Part shown: positions 18,288 to 28,068 of the stretch, piece by piece | Layout of the letters: each line of letters opens with the position of its first letter | Position numbering within the stretch: the stretch's first letter is position 1 | From: Tribonema minus | Lineage: Eukaryota; Sar; Xanthophyceae; Tribonematales; Tribonemataceae | Assembly: GCA_017506865.1 (NCBI GenBank) | Contig: JAFCMP010000112.1 | Location: 1,178,001 to 1,242,000 of the forward strand | Length of the DNA stretch: 64,000 bases | Reading direction: 5' to 3' | Notes under the pieces: model-generated | Database searches by the model: none | Told to the model about the DNA's origin: nothing | What the model saw: the letters and a program-made list of their open reading frames with translations, nothing else | Position numbers and translations under genes: made by a program

Positions 18288-19775
18288 ATGTCTGGCATCC
18301 TTGACTCAGAGGACGATGGCATCGTGTCCAGCGTATTGAAAAGAATCAAACAAATGTGCTCGTGGCAAGGATGCAACCAAGATGCCGACTGCCAACTGCA
18401 CGCCGAGCGCAACGCCAGAGTCAAACTGTTTCAAGGTGTCACGGAATACAAGAGTGCGAAAGTCCGGTCCCTTTTGATCTACCCTGGTACATGCGACATG
18501 GTGCAGCAGATTTTCGACATGGAACCTGATAACATCAGCTCGGTCGGAGTCCTTGGTCCCTACATCATCATCACCTACTTCAAATTCAGCAACGCAATCT
18601 TCAGAAAGAAGTTAATCGCCAACCTGATTCCAGATGTTGAATTGACTGCACTGAGCCAAGGAGCGGTGAAAGTGTTGACGAAGGACATCGCCTGGGATGT
18701 GGCGTTGGAGAGAGACATCGCGTATCCACCAGAGCCGATTCCGCCCGCCAACATGATCAATCACTTTGAAGGGAGCTGGAGGTCAAAACACGTCGTTCCA
18801 TCAACCATCGACATGATCATGAAAAGCATGAAGAGCCACTCAAAGACCCGAGGGCACAATTTTGAGACACTCAACGTCCTTCGGAAAATTCTGGAGGCGT
18901 TCAAAAACAACACTGACCACATGTGCGGATGTGGACGTGCCGAGTGTGATGTTCGGCTCACCCTCAACGGCGTTACTGGATTCAGCCCAGATCGCCTTCA
19001 CGACTACCTGGCCTACGGTGATGTACAGCAGATCATCGAGCTTGTGTGCAAGTTGCACAACACGCCGGTCAAGCACAACGCCACACCAAAGAGACGGTGC
19101 CGTTCTGAGAGTTGGATTATGGTCACTGCACGCAACATGCAACTGAGCTACAAGGACCGTATGACGATACTGACAAACAAGCAACGTAAATCAGCATTGG
19201 AGAAAGATCAGCTGATCAGGTTTGCACACTGGACGGAGATGGAGGATCTCATAAAAAAGAAGACCAAGAGCACAGATGAAGAGGTGCTGATCACAGAGTA
19301 CAACGCGGACCCCAACTACCACTCGACCGAAACCATCAAGCGCATCCTCATTGCCCTCCGGGACACCACGACACAATGCTGGAAGTGTTTACGCGAGCTC
19401 ATATTCGGCGACGATGGCGACATTGACATTATGTCCTTGACCAACGTCGCGGCACGTGCATCTCCTGATCGCACTGAAAACCACCGTGGATACACCGGAG
19501 GAAACACGCGACTGGTGTGCACATCGTGCAACTTTGCCGACCGAGGGTACAATCGTAGTATCATTGACGATGTCAGGTCTACCAAGACGCCCGACTACGT
19601 TTTGACAGATGAGCTGAATGAGCTGTGCATCATCTACATCAACGCTCTCATTGACATTGAGGACACCGATGATACCGACAAGGTCAAAACAGCCAAGAGA
19701 CTTGAGATGCGCAAGCGTTTGTTTCCAAAGCCAGCCAAGGGTGATGATGAAGAAGTGGAGAGCGATGACGAATGA
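18288..19775 (+). CDS. Protein with two HNH-like treble-clef modules
   Basis: The 495-residue protein has two similar zinc-finger modules. The first, near residues 212-260, shows CGCGRAEC, then SPDRLHDYL and LVCKLHN. The second, near residues 363-415, shows CWKCLREL, then SPDRTENHRGYTGGNTRL and CTSCN. The second is a good match to HNH-type treble-clef nucleases, in which a CX2C and a later CX2C hold zinc and the SPDR...GY..GN segment carries the catalytic region. The N-terminal 190 residues are not recognised, and the C-terminus is acidic. It could be an endonuclease or a DNA-binding protein with paired fingers. It ends 9 bases before the convergent PD-(D/E)XK nuclease gene. Confidence 0.65.
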   Translation: MSGILDSEDDGIVSSVLKRIKQMCSWQGCNQDADCQLHAERNARVKLFQGVTEYKSAKVRSLLIYPGTCDMVQQIFDMEPDNISSVGVLGPYIIITYFKFSNAIFRKKLIANLIPDVELTALSQGAVKVLTKDIAWDVALERDIAYPPEPIPPANMINHFEGSWRSKHVVPSTIDMIMKSMKSHSKTRGHNFETLNVLRKILEAFKNNTDHMCGCGRAECDVRLTLNGVTGFSPDRLHDYLAYGDVQQIIELVCKLHNTPVKHNATPKRRCRSESWIMVTARNMQLSYKDRMTILTNKQRKSALEKDQLIRFAHWTEMEDLIKKKTKSTDEEVLITEYNADPNYHSTETIKRILIALRDTTTQCWKCLRELIFGDDGDIDIMSLTNVAARASPDRTENHRGYTGGNTRLVCTSCNFADRGYNRSIIDDVRSTKTPDYVLTDELNELCIIYINALIDIEDTDDTDKVKTAKRLEMRKRLFPKPAKGDDEEVESDDE

Positions 19776-19784
19776 ACTGTGTGT

Positions 19785-20585
19785 TTATACAACCTTGGCC
19801 TTCTTCTGCACTGGTTCCTGTGCTGCTTTTTCCACTTGCTTGCGACGTTCGTCCATGATGGCCTCCACGCGGTCATCCAAGTTTTTGACATCGACTCTTA
19901 TATAATCTTTTTGATTCGGGTGTAGCACCACCAGGAACCCGGCATTGACTTTCATATTGTAATACTTCTGCAAGATGTACTTATATATGCAAATCTGGAG
20001 GCTGTAGTGGATGAAATTGCAGTCTGCTAGACTCTCTGTGATCGGATGGCAACCTTTTTGCCATCTGTTGTCATACTTGATCGCCTTGCTTCTCTTCCAA
20101 TCCGCGATGATGAACCCGTCCGGGTCAGCTGGATCATGATACAACATGTCAATGCTGCCGGCAATCTTGACGTCCTCGGCGAAGACTATCATCTCGCTGC
20201 GGTAAGGCACGAGAGTAGAGTGGTCCTTGCGGAAGTTGCAAAACATGTCCCACTCTTTCGTGTCTTCGTAATGCTTGAGCCCGTTGTAGAAGTTTTCGAT
20301 GTTTTGATGCATCTTGGTGCCGGCTGCGGCAGCAGAGTCACGGTTTGCATCCCACACGGCCTTGATTTGTGTTGGACTCATGCCGTAATACGCGCTTGAA
20401 TTCCAGTTCTTGCTGGCCATCATCTTGGCGATGATTTTATCGGAATCGAACGGCTCAAAGAGTTTATGGATGAAGGTGGTGCAGGAGACGTAGCCCTCGC
20501 AGCTGCCGTCGATGAAATATGTGTGGGTCTCGTCGACAAAGCGCACTCGCGCATCGCGAGGGTGGGGATTGATATCGCAGAGCAT
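19785..20585 (-). CDS. PD-(D/E)XK exonuclease (RecB/lambda-exonuclease-like)
   Basis: The 266-residue protein shows the core of the RecB-like nuclease family: GTKMHQNIE (His93), an acidic strand with Glu131, GSIDML (Asp146), ADWKRSK (Asp162 and Lys164) and a later IHYSLQICIYKYIL helix with the conserved Gln-Tyr. Such 5'-3' exonucleases process DNA ends in recombination and repair and occur in many giant viruses. The C-terminus is basic (PVQKKAKVV), possibly a nuclear localisation signal. It is convergent with the HNH-like gene and divergent from the gene at 20.7 kb. Confidence 0.8.
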   Translation of the reverse strand: MLCDINPHPRDARVRFVDETHTYFIDGSCEGYVSCTTFIHKLFEPFDSDKIIAKMMASKNWNSSAYYGMSPTQIKAVWDANRDSAAAAGTKMHQNIENFYNGLKHYEDTKEWDMFCNFRKDHSTLVPYRSEMIVFAEDVKIAGSIDMLYHDPADPDGFIIADWKRSKAIKYDNRWQKGCHPITESLADCNFIHYSLQICIYKYILQKYYNMKVNAGFLVVLHPNQKDYIRVDVKNLDDRVEAIMDERRKQVEKAAQEPVQKKAKVV

Positions 20586-20674
20586 ATTGTGTCTTGTAAT
20601 AAGAAGTGCATATTAAAAATTGAGGCAAAAAAACGCACAGGCAAGAAATTTATATTTGTTTATTTTTAAATACA

Positions 20675-21637
20675 ATGGATGTGCTTGAATCGCAAGAACC
20701 TATCTCGGGGCCGCATTTCTTCCGCAAGGTAACTAAAAGTGAGGCAGGCATGTTCTCGTCAAACGTGACCACCGTGTATTTACTAGGCGAGGAGCACATG
20801 AATAGGCATCAGTGTTACAAGCAGGGCTTTGATGTGAACGAGTTGCTGCGATCGGCGCTGTTGGATACACGATACAAGGTCGCCGTGTTCATTGAGATGC
20901 CCCAGAATTATGAGGAAGAGCATGACCTCGATGTGGTTTGCTCTGTGAAGCCGGTGAATAAGCCACGAAAAGATGTGCTAAACACGATTCGATCGTGTCT
21001 GTTGCGGATGCGGAATTCGCATGATACGTCAGAGGATTTGAGGGAGCGCATAAACTTTACGGACATTCGTGAGTTCTTTGGGCTTTTGCCCTATAATGAA
21101 AAGGAGGCCAAGGCGGTGAGTTGCATCAAGCGGCAGACGAAGGATATGGCACTGGGGTTGGTAAATTTTTTCTTTGTGCATACTATAATCAATGCGATCA
21201 AGACGTTGCACGGTGTGGATGAAGAGTTCAAGTATCTGATACTAGGTAAGCCAGAAAGCTCCATGGTACCTTACGAGGCCTTCGTATACGAAAACTGGCA
21301 CAAGAGTTTGGTACCGTTGAGCAAAGTGCTTCAAAAGTATTTTGACAGCTATACTCAGAGTCCTGGCAAGTGTTTGAAGCGTATTGTCGACGCGTACAGA
21401 GAAATCATGGACTTGTTTGTTGATATTTATACCACTTGGCGAATACTTCGGTCATTTCACAACGGTATCGCGACTCACGCGATTTTTTACGGTGGCAGTT
21501 CTCACAGCAAGAATGTTTCGGAGCTGTTGCTGTCTTTTGGCTACATGGAGACCGCATATTATGAGAGCCCCGTGGACATTGCGTGTGCCAGGGCACCTCG
21601 GGATTTTATGAAACAAATCGCGCGTGTAGAAATTTAA
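20675..21637 (+). CDS. Unknown protein with GEEH and GGSSH motifs
   Basis: The 320-residue protein has VYLLGEEHMNRHQC near residue 34, VAVFIEMPQNYEEEH near residue 69, and AIFYGGSSHSKN near residue 290. A GExH motif early and a GGxxH motif late resemble the layout of TraB/TIKI/erythromycin-esterase-like hydrolases, but the similarity is only at motif level. An alternative is a giant-virus-specific family. TTTTTAAATACA precedes the start codon. No membrane segment is strong enough to call. Confidence 0.55.
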   Translation: MDVLESQEPISGPHFFRKVTKSEAGMFSSNVTTVYLLGEEHMNRHQCYKQGFDVNELLRSALLDTRYKVAVFIEMPQNYEEEHDLDVVCSVKPVNKPRKDVLNTIRSCLLRMRNSHDTSEDLRERINFTDIREFFGLLPYNEKEAKAVSCIKRQTKDMALGLVNFFFVHTIINAIKTLHGVDEEFKYLILGKPESSMVPYEAFVYENWHKSLVPLSKVLQKYFDSYTQSPGKCLKRIVDAYREIMDLFVDIYTTWRILRSFHNGIATHAIFYGGSSHSKNVSELLLSFGYMETAYYESPVDIACARAPRDFMKQIARVEI

Positions 21638-21715
21638 TTACCGAGGCAAATTTAATTTATTTAGTGTTTCTTTTTAATAAATTTTTTTATTGTGCCCTGG
21701 CTATAGCACACTCAT

Positions 21716-23704
21716 TTGCACTGTGCCATGGCAACTGATAGATGCTCGGAATTCATTCGCCAGTTCTACACCAAAGGCAAGAATGCCTCTGGTCTGACCC
21801 ACCTGTCCCTCTATGGAGGAAAATACAGCATCCCAGACGATCAAATCGATCGCTTCATGATCGCCTACGCTTCCTACATAGACCACAACTGGTACTCGGA
21901 CAGGCACACGACGTTTCAGTACCTCACAGAAATATTGCAGGACGAGTTTCCCTTCTTTGTGGACCTGGACGTAGCGGATGAGATCGGCGACGACGAGTAT
22001 GATGTGTGTTCAGCCGACAAGTGCAGCAAGCCAGCAACTTTTGGGAGCAGCGGCAGCAGAGTGTGCGTCGACCACGCTAACGTACAGTTAACGGAGATGG
22101 TATCGGCTATGTGTCAGCAGCTCAAGCGGTGCATCGACGAGGACACTGTTTCACTGCCCACGGATGAGGTCGTGGTCAACAGGATCAACGTGTTGCACTA
22201 CAGAAATCAGGTGCAGCCATGGGAGTGCGTGGTTGCCAAGGCACCTGCGCGCATCGTCGTAAAGCGCGGCATCAAGTACGCCAAGACGGGTGTGCACGTG
22301 ATCTGGCCTAACCTCATCGTCGACAAGGGCATCGCCAAGTGGCTACGCGGGCTCATGACACTGGCGCTTCGAGGTGTCGACTTTTCGCGTGACTGGGACA
22401 ACATCGTTGACGTGGCGGTGTACCAGAATTCAAGTTCTCTGCGCATGATACACTCTTTCAAGACTGTCAGCTGTGCCTCGTGCGCTCGAAAGGAGGTCAA
22501 GAACCAGCGAGTCAAACTGCAGACCAATCGAGGCATCCTCAAGAGCTTTCTGGAGGGCGCTTCTGGCCTCGGTGCGGGCAAGAAGCTGACCGACTGGCAG
22601 GTGGACGAGTGGGCGCACAAGATCACCGCTGGGCGACTCGACGGCATTCGTAAGATAGAGCGGCGCGCCAACACATCCTCCGCTGCGGTCGTCAAGCTGA
22701 AGGCGGAGCTCAAGTGTCCTTGCAACGGCAATGGCAAGAAACCTGATGTGGCGGCGGGCAAGTACGCCATTTCAATGGTGGGCGGCACGGATGGGCCTGT
22801 GCACGAGGAGTTCTACAATTCAATTTCCCGCGACAGCCTGGTCTCCGTTTACGCCACGAGCGTGCACCGGCCACACGGGACGCCTTTGACGAAGATTCAG
22901 CTTCCGCCCGAGGCGCCCGCGCCCATCGACGTCGAGTTTGAGGAGCCTACAGGTGACGATCCTTGCCCGCCGAGAGTGTTGAAGCGCGGGTTCCCACAGC
23001 CAGTTCACCCTTCTACATACAAGAAGGAGGAGCTCGACCTCAACCCCAGTCTCATGAGCGCCATTCAAGATTACCTGCGCACCGGCGTGCTCGGGTTTGA
23101 GTACGCCACCGTCGAGATCAACAATGTGTACCGCATCTACTACCCAAAGCGGAAACTGCGGGACATCGACACCAACCAGGATGGCACCATGCCCTACAGC
23201 GTGATAGTCACCACACGCGGCGCACGGTACTGTCATGTCGTGGGTCGCGCCCACACTTCTAGCACCATCTACTTTGAGTTCACACCGCAGCGCACATGCA
23301 TCCAGCGGTGCAGGTCGCGCAAGATTCAGGCGTGCTCCAAGGCTGGCAAGCAGACCGTGTCAGTAGACTACAGGATCTACGCGGCGTTGTTTCCGTACAC
23401 ACTGCGCACGATTCGCGTGTTGCCAGAGGAGATTGATGCTTGGCGCAACGGCATCATCACACAGCGTTTTCTCAGGGGTCAGATGAGTGATCCCAATCTG
23501 TACATGTGCGTGCCGCGGGAGGGGCCTACGTTCAAGGTAATTCTAGAGCTCGCACGTACGCAGCAGGCGCGCGAGGAGCGGATGCGCAAAGCTGAGGCAG
23601 CGCCAGACGAGCAGCCCAAGAAAAAGGCCCGCAAGGGCAAGGGCAAGAGCCAGGGGGTGGAGGATGAGATGGAGTTTGAGGATGAGATGGAGATTGAGGC
23701 TTAG
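21716..23704 (+). CDS. UL52-like archaeo-eukaryotic primase
   Basis: The 662-residue protein has the three primase motifs: FPFFVDLDV near residue 78 (metal-binding Asp-x-Asp), TGVHVIWPN near residue 195, and a DVAVYQNSSSLRMIHSFK block near residue 235. The C-terminal region IYFEFTPQRTCIQRCRSRK near residue 522 matches the zinc-binding part of herpesvirus UL52/giant-virus primases. It synthesises RNA primers for viral DNA replication. The C-terminus is lysine-rich and then acidic. A second ATG at 21728 is an alternative start. The stop codon overlaps the end of the next, convergent gene. Confidence 0.85.
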   Translation: MHCAMATDRCSEFIRQFYTKGKNASGLTHLSLYGGKYSIPDDQIDRFMIAYASYIDHNWYSDRHTTFQYLTEILQDEFPFFVDLDVADEIGDDEYDVCSADKCSKPATFGSSGSRVCVDHANVQLTEMVSAMCQQLKRCIDEDTVSLPTDEVVVNRINVLHYRNQVQPWECVVAKAPARIVVKRGIKYAKTGVHVIWPNLIVDKGIAKWLRGLMTLALRGVDFSRDWDNIVDVAVYQNSSSLRMIHSFKTVSCASCARKEVKNQRVKLQTNRGILKSFLEGASGLGAGKKLTDWQVDEWAHKITAGRLDGIRKIERRANTSSAAVVKLKAELKCPCNGNGKKPDVAAGKYAISMVGGTDGPVHEEFYNSISRDSLVSVYATSVHRPHGTPLTKIQLPPEAPAPIDVEFEEPTGDDPCPPRVLKRGFPQPVHPSTYKKEELDLNPSLMSAIQDYLRTGVLGFEYATVEINNVYRIYYPKRKLRDIDTNQDGTMPYSVIVTTRGARYCHVVGRAHTSSTIYFEFTPQRTCIQRCRSRKIQACSKAGKQTVSVDYRIYAALFPYTLRTIRVLPEEIDAWRNGIITQRFLRGQMSDPNLYMCVPREGPTFKVILELARTQQAREERMRKAEAAPDEQPKKKARKGKGKSQGVEDEMEFEDEMEIEA

Positions 23705-24192
23705 CGCGGCTGTCGTTTCTTGATCCTTTTGAGCCTTACACGTTGATCAGCGCCAACGCGGCGGCTGTCGCGTATGGCTTTGCACAGAGTATCTGCTACA
23801 TCTGGGCGTGCCGGGAACTGTTCCTTGAAGACTTGTGCTAATAAATCCATGGTCAGCGGTTTCTGCCCCACGCTTTCGCTCACTACAAAGTTCACGGTGT
23901 CTGTCTCGTGCTTATGTTTGCCTGTGGATCTCATGAAGTGCAATACATGATTTCCCAGTGTCGTATGCTCCTTCTTTACTTTGGACATTTCGGTCTGCAA
24001 CTTGGCAATGTGGTCCTCTTGCTGAAGGTACAAGTTTATGGCCTTGGGAAACATTTGCTCGTTGAGTTGGGTTGGCTGCTGCAGCTGTGGCTGCTGTTGC
24101 TGTGCGGGCATGGACACGACTTTTACCTGTGCTGATTCGGTAGACGCAATGGACGATCGTGGTACAGATCTGGGAGCCGCGTGTCTGTGCAT
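23701..24192 (-). CDS. Glutamine-rich coiled-coil protein, unknown
   Basis: The 163-residue protein has a Gln/Pro-rich segment (residues 32-43), a coiled coil (INLYLQQEDHIAKLQTEMSK, about residues 51-80) and a very basic C-terminus (RVGADQRVRLKRIKKRQPR). No family is recognised. The design suggests a DNA- or RNA-binding oligomer. It is convergent with the primase and overlaps it by 4 bases. Confidence 0.55.
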   Translation of the reverse strand: MHRHAAPRSVPRSSIASTESAQVKVVSMPAQQQQPQLQQPTQLNEQMFPKAINLYLQQEDHIAKLQTEMSKVKKEHTTLGNHVLHFMRSTGKHKHETDTVNFVVSESVGQKPLTMDLLAQVFKEQFPARPDVADTLCKAIRDSRRVGADQRVRLKRIKKRQPR

Positions 24193-24527
24193 CTGTCAAT
24201 ACACGTAATGCTATATAAAATTTCGTGCTGTTGGAGTTGTAGCATCCAGACATTTCAGTAGCCCAGTTCTTAGCCCGAGTATCATGACAAAACACTAGAG
24301 CGGATACTGAGTGCGTCAAAGACTGATTTGAAATAAAGTGGCGTCCTGGTAAGATTTCACCACATTGGAACATTTAAACAAAAGGCATGTCAATCGCTCC
24401 CATTTTGTGAATCTGATCATTTGAGACAGTATATTGCAGTTTGTCCAGTGATCAACTGCCCGAAAGACCAACTAGTGCATCACGGCAAAAAAAATGTTTG
24501 CATCAGCTTAAAACACAGAGTGAACCA

Positions 24528-25226
24528 ATGGCTACGCCGAAGAACTCAAAGAAGATCCCGAAGAAGGCGGCTGAAGGGGGCAAGAAGCGCAAGGCGTCTC
24601 GCACGCAGAGCTGGGGCCTCTATATTTACAAGGTACTCAAGCAGGTGCACCCCGATACTGGCGCATCCAAGCGTAGCATGAGCATCATGAACTCTTTCGC
24701 CGGCGATGTGTTTGAGAGGATCGCATCTGAAGCCGGTCGCATCGCAAGGTACACTAATAAGCAGACGCTTTCCTCGCACGAGGTGCAGACTGCGGTGAGG
24801 CTGATACTTCCTGGTGAGCTCGCAAAGCACTCTGTGTCCGAGGGCACCAAGGCAATCACGAAGTACACAGCAGGAACCACGGGCACCAAGGGCGGCAACA
24901 GTGTGCGTGCCGGTCTGCAGTTCCCGGTCGGCAGGATATGTAGCATGCTGAAGAAGGGCAGGTACGCCAAACGGGTCAGTGCCGGGGCGGCAGTGTACCT
25001 GGCTGCTGTACTGGAGTACCTGTGCGCCGAGGTCCTTGAGCTGGGTGGGAACGCGTGCAGAGACCTCAAGAAGAGCCGCATCACACCCAGGCACATCAAG
25101 TTGGCCATTGCAGGTGATGAGGAGCTTGACAAGCTAGCTAGGCACGTTACTATTGCATCGGGCGGCGTAATTCCGCACATTCACAAAAGTCTAGTGCCTG
25201 CCAAGAAGGGCAAGACCCAGGCTTAA
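24528..25226 (+). CDS. Fused histone H2B-H2A doublet
   Basis: One open frame encodes 232 residues. Residues 1-119 or so are H2B-like: a lysine-rich tail, [18 protein letters not shown], and the C-terminal helix [19 protein letters not shown]. The rest is H2A-like: [20 protein letters not shown], a long histone-fold helix, [19 protein letters not shown] and [12 protein letters not shown]. Cellular algae encode H2A and H2B separately; doublets of this order are known in Marseilleviridae and some other giant viruses, where they form virion nucleosomes. The start was set at 24528 because the tail MATPKNSKK fits H2B. The upstream in-frame ATG adds a non-histone leader. A short linker (TTGTKGGNS) joins the halves. 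Confidence 0.93.
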   Translation: MATPKNSKKIPKKAAEGGKKRKASRTQSWGLYIYKVLKQVHPDTGASKRSMSIMNSFAGDVFERIASEAGRIARYTNKQTLSSHEVQTAVRLILPGELAKHSVSEGTKAITKYTAGTTGTKGGNSVRAGLQFPVGRICSMLKKGRYAKRVSAGAAVYLAAVLEYLCAEVLELGGNACRDLKKSRITPRHIKLAIAGDEELDKLARHVTIASGGVIPHIHKSLVPAKKGKTQA

Positions 25227-25302
25227 ATAAAAGATTATTTGAAAATTATCTAAATATTATGTTTCAATCGTGTGTGCAGACTGAATTGAATCACTAGTGA
25301 GT

Positions 25303-25874
25303 ATGCGCATCAGCATTGTCGGAAATATTGCGTGCGGCAAGAGCACGCTGCTCAGAAAGCTAGGCGGAAGTTTTCATGTGGTTCCAGAGCCTGTAGAGGA
25401 GTGGGGTGAATGGCTGGATCTTTTTTACAAAGACCCGGCGCGGTGGGCTACGACATTCAATTTCAAGGCTCTCATGTCGTTTCAGAAAAATGGCAGCGAT
25501 GCGGCACTGATACTGTGTTTGAGAGGTCGCCAGCGTGCTGTCGCTATGTGTTCACCGACATACAAGTGGAGGAGGGATTCATATCGCTTAGAGAGAAGCA
25601 ATTGTATGATGAGTTCTATGATGCAGTGGGGTGGCAGCCAGACCACACAGTGTACATTGCCACTGACCCCATCGAGTGTCTCAAGAGGCTCAATGCCAGA
25701 GGCAGATCGTGTGAGTCTCATGTGTCTCTGGAGTATTTGCAAAAAGTTCATGAGCGGTACGAGCAACTGGCATCGGCTACAGAAGCGTGCACTCGAATCG
25801 ATGGTAATCGTGATGCGGACGTCGTATTTGACGAAGTTCTGGCGAGCATAACCTGTCTGCTGGGTGATCAATAA
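25303..25874 (+). pseudogene. Deoxynucleoside kinase-like gene, looks broken
   Basis: The reading opens with a P-loop (ISIVGNIACGKSTLLRKL), then VVPEPVEEW, which matches the deoxynucleoside kinase family (thymidine/deoxyguanosine kinase type), and later shows the arginine-rich lid region expected of the family. The span of about 190 codons is close to the usual 200-230. It looks interrupted, with about one break. Its role when active would be phosphorylation of salvaged deoxynucleosides. It follows the histone doublet in the same direction and borders the second repeat block. Confidence 0.7.
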
Positions 25875-26072
25875 AACAAGGTTGCATTCCATTAATGCAC
25901 TGTCTACAATGTTGTCTGTTGCTGCCTGTGCGCATGCAAACATCCCTTGCCGTAAAGCAGAAATCCCTTGCCGTAAAGCTTCAACTTGCTGCAATATTAC
26001 TCAACCTTACTGTCTGTTGTACATGTCCTGCAGTCATGCAGTACTACATGTGCTGCGAGATCTCAACATGAC

Positions 26073-26350
26073 ACACCTACACTTTCCGAAACCTTGTGAA
26101 TTTTTTCTGCTGCATTGAATGTTCTTGATCTCTGTAGGGAATAGTCTCACAGAGAGGGACAGCACGAACAGGAAGTTGCTTGGTTGAAAGTCCCTCAGAA
26201 TTATTTCCAGTAATATTCAATTAATTGATGTGAATTAAATAACTGTCAGTATTGTCGTATAACTAAAATCCTCGCCCATTCCTGGAAAAATAAACTTCAG
26301 GAAATTATCGGGTTGTTATAAATGAGGTTCGGGTAGTTATGTAGACCATC
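26073..26350. repeat. 275-bp dispersed block, copy 3
   Basis: Third copy of the block, in the same orientation as the others. It shows CACCTACACTTTCCGAAACC, CAGAATTATTTCCAGTAATA and the AT-rich core, and ends at the GGTTCGGGTAGTTATGTAGA segment. Confidence 0.9.
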
Positions 26351-26401
26351 AAAGCACTAGGGAGACAAATGAAGCATGTTTAGGCTGCTGTCGTATCACA
26401 T

Positions 26402-26770
26402 AGCGTAAAGAGCACTTGCAAAGAGCATTTGCAAAAAGCACTTGCAAACAGCACTTGCGAAGAGCATTCTGTCAACAATCAACTTCAAGTAACGTGTGCA
26501 TGTACTTCAACGTTGATGGTTTACGGCAGCACTTACCAAGAGCACATGAGAAGAGCACTCGCGAAGAGCATTTGCAAAGAGCACATGCTTAGAGTACATG
26601 CGAAGAGCACTTGCGAAGAGCATTTGCAAAGAGCACATGCCAAGAGCACTTGCCAAGAGCACTTGCAAGGAGCACATGCAAAGAGCTCTCAGCTTGCGAA
26701 GAGCACTTGCGTAGAGCTCTCAGCTTGCGAAGAGCACTTGCGTAGAGCTCTCAGCTTGCGAAGAGCACGT
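26402..26770. repeat. AAGAGCACTTGC array, second site
   Basis: More than 20 imperfect 12-bp units (AAGAGCACTTGC, AAGAGCACATGC, AAGAGCATTTGC) occur, with a unique stretch near 26465-26530. At the right end a 33-bp higher-order unit (GAGCTCTCAGCTTGCGAAGA plus GCACTTGCGTA) is repeated about three times. Open frames here translate the repeat only. Confidence 0.9.
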
Positions 26771-26871
26771 GCACAACTTCAAGTTCTTGAGGGTGTGTAC
26801 TTCAACTTGAGGGCATTTCTCGTGTTGCGAACACTCAGACTGTGCTACATGTGTTGTGTAATCCAAAACAC

Positions 26872-27145
26872 GATACCTACACTCTTCAAAATCTTGTGAA
26901 TTTTTTCGTCTGCATTGAATTTATTTGATCTCTGTAGGTAATAGTCTCACAGAGAGAGACAGCAAGATCAGGACTTTGCTTGGTTGAGAGTCCCTCGGAA
27001 TTATTTCCAGTAATATTCAATTAATTAAGGTGAATTAAATAACTGTCAGTATTGTCCTATATCCAAAATCCTTGCCCAATCCTGGAAAAATAAATTTTTC
27101 AGATTTCTCGGGTCGTTAAAAATGAGGTTCGGGTAGTAGTGTAGC
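26872..27145. repeat. 275-bp dispersed block, copy 4
   Basis: Fourth copy, closest to copy 1, including about 60 bases of extra shared sequence upstream (ACACTCAGACTGTGCTACAT). It ends with AAATGAGGTTCGGGTAGTAG. Confidence 0.9.
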
Positions 27146-27803
27146 ACAAGAAGTCACTATGGTCAAATATTTGAGCGAATATGCAGTCAGTTGACTGGAG
27201 TAGAAGCAAGTGCTCTTCGCAAGTTGAGAGCTCTTCGCGATGATACAGGTCGCTTGCTTTGCCATTCTGCTTCAGATCGATGCAGTGCAGGATCACGAGC
27301 CGCGACAATTGTAACCGCTGTGTGATGCGACGTCGGCTGAGAACAGAATTGTTGTGCTGCACCCTACGATTTCGTCGCCAGTCCAGTTGAAAGTGAAGCA
27401 AACCACCATGAATGTGATATACTCAAGTAGAGTGAATAATACATTACCCTCAATTTTAGGGCCAAGGAGAACAGAACAATTTACTATAGAAAACACAATG
27501 CCATCGATGATAACCGGGCGACACATAGTTCAACGGTAAGTCATGCTAACTCTAAGTACACTGGTCACATGTTCAATTCCCTCGTCTAACCAATAACCAT
27601 CTGTCCTTTCCGCTTTAAAAAATCTCAGTTTAATTTACAAAGTACAGTGGTAGTGTAGGAGTTGGAGTAACTTATCATAAAGCTAGGAATTCTGTATAAT
27701 GTCAACTAGCAATAGAAATGCAACAAGAGCTAGTACTTCAGTAGTTAGCGTATGCTGACAGTAGTGTCGTCAATTTTTTTATATACGCAAATGCCTAAGA
27801 GGT
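27146..27803. other. Noncoding stretch after the second repeat block
   Basis: A few AAGAGC-type units appear near 27205-27240. The rest is AT-rich with no gene I can support. A tRNA-like string near 27514-27590 was examined and rejected because its stems do not pair. Confidence 0.4.
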
Positions 27804-28037
27804 ATGATATTCAGCTTGAATCTTGTACTTGCAATTTTGTGCATGGCAAGCAGCTTTGGATCAATATACGCGATGGGTCGACTGAGAGACCTGCAAATTG
27901 GCAGTGATGCCAAATCACAACAAAAGGTCGAAGCCAGAGCAGTAGCGGTGTTGATGAATTTCGGCTTCAACTGTCTGAGTCTGATTAGCAGCTCAGGCCT
28001 GACGATTACCATCCTGATGTCACTGTTGAGGAAATAA
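27804..28037 (+). CDS. Small membrane protein, two predicted helices
   Basis: The 77-residue product has a hydrophobic N-terminal segment (FSLNLVLAILCMASSFGSIY, residues 3-22) and a second one near residues 49-73 (AVLMNFGFNCLSLIS...ITILMSLL), with a charged loop between. This suggests a two-pass membrane protein, perhaps of the internal virion membrane. No family is recognised. It is followed by the basic protein gene on the same strand, with 31 bases between them. Confidence 0.5.
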   Translation: MIFSLNLVLAILCMASSFGSIYAMGRLRDLQIGSDAKSQQKVEARAVAVLMNFGFNCLSLISSSGLTITILMSLLRK

Positions 28038-28068
28038 AATGTGTGATATCTAATATACATACCACACA

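Noticed and set aside
24546-25180. Two minus-strand frames of more than 180 codons over the histone gene
   Set aside because: The plus strand encodes clear H2B and H2A folds; the antisense frames have no recognisable features.
27514-27590. tRNA-like string with a TAGTTCAACGG D-arm and GTTCAATTCC T-loop
   Set aside because: Neither the acceptor stem nor the T-stem pairs, and no proper anticodon arm forms; at most a very decayed tRNA.
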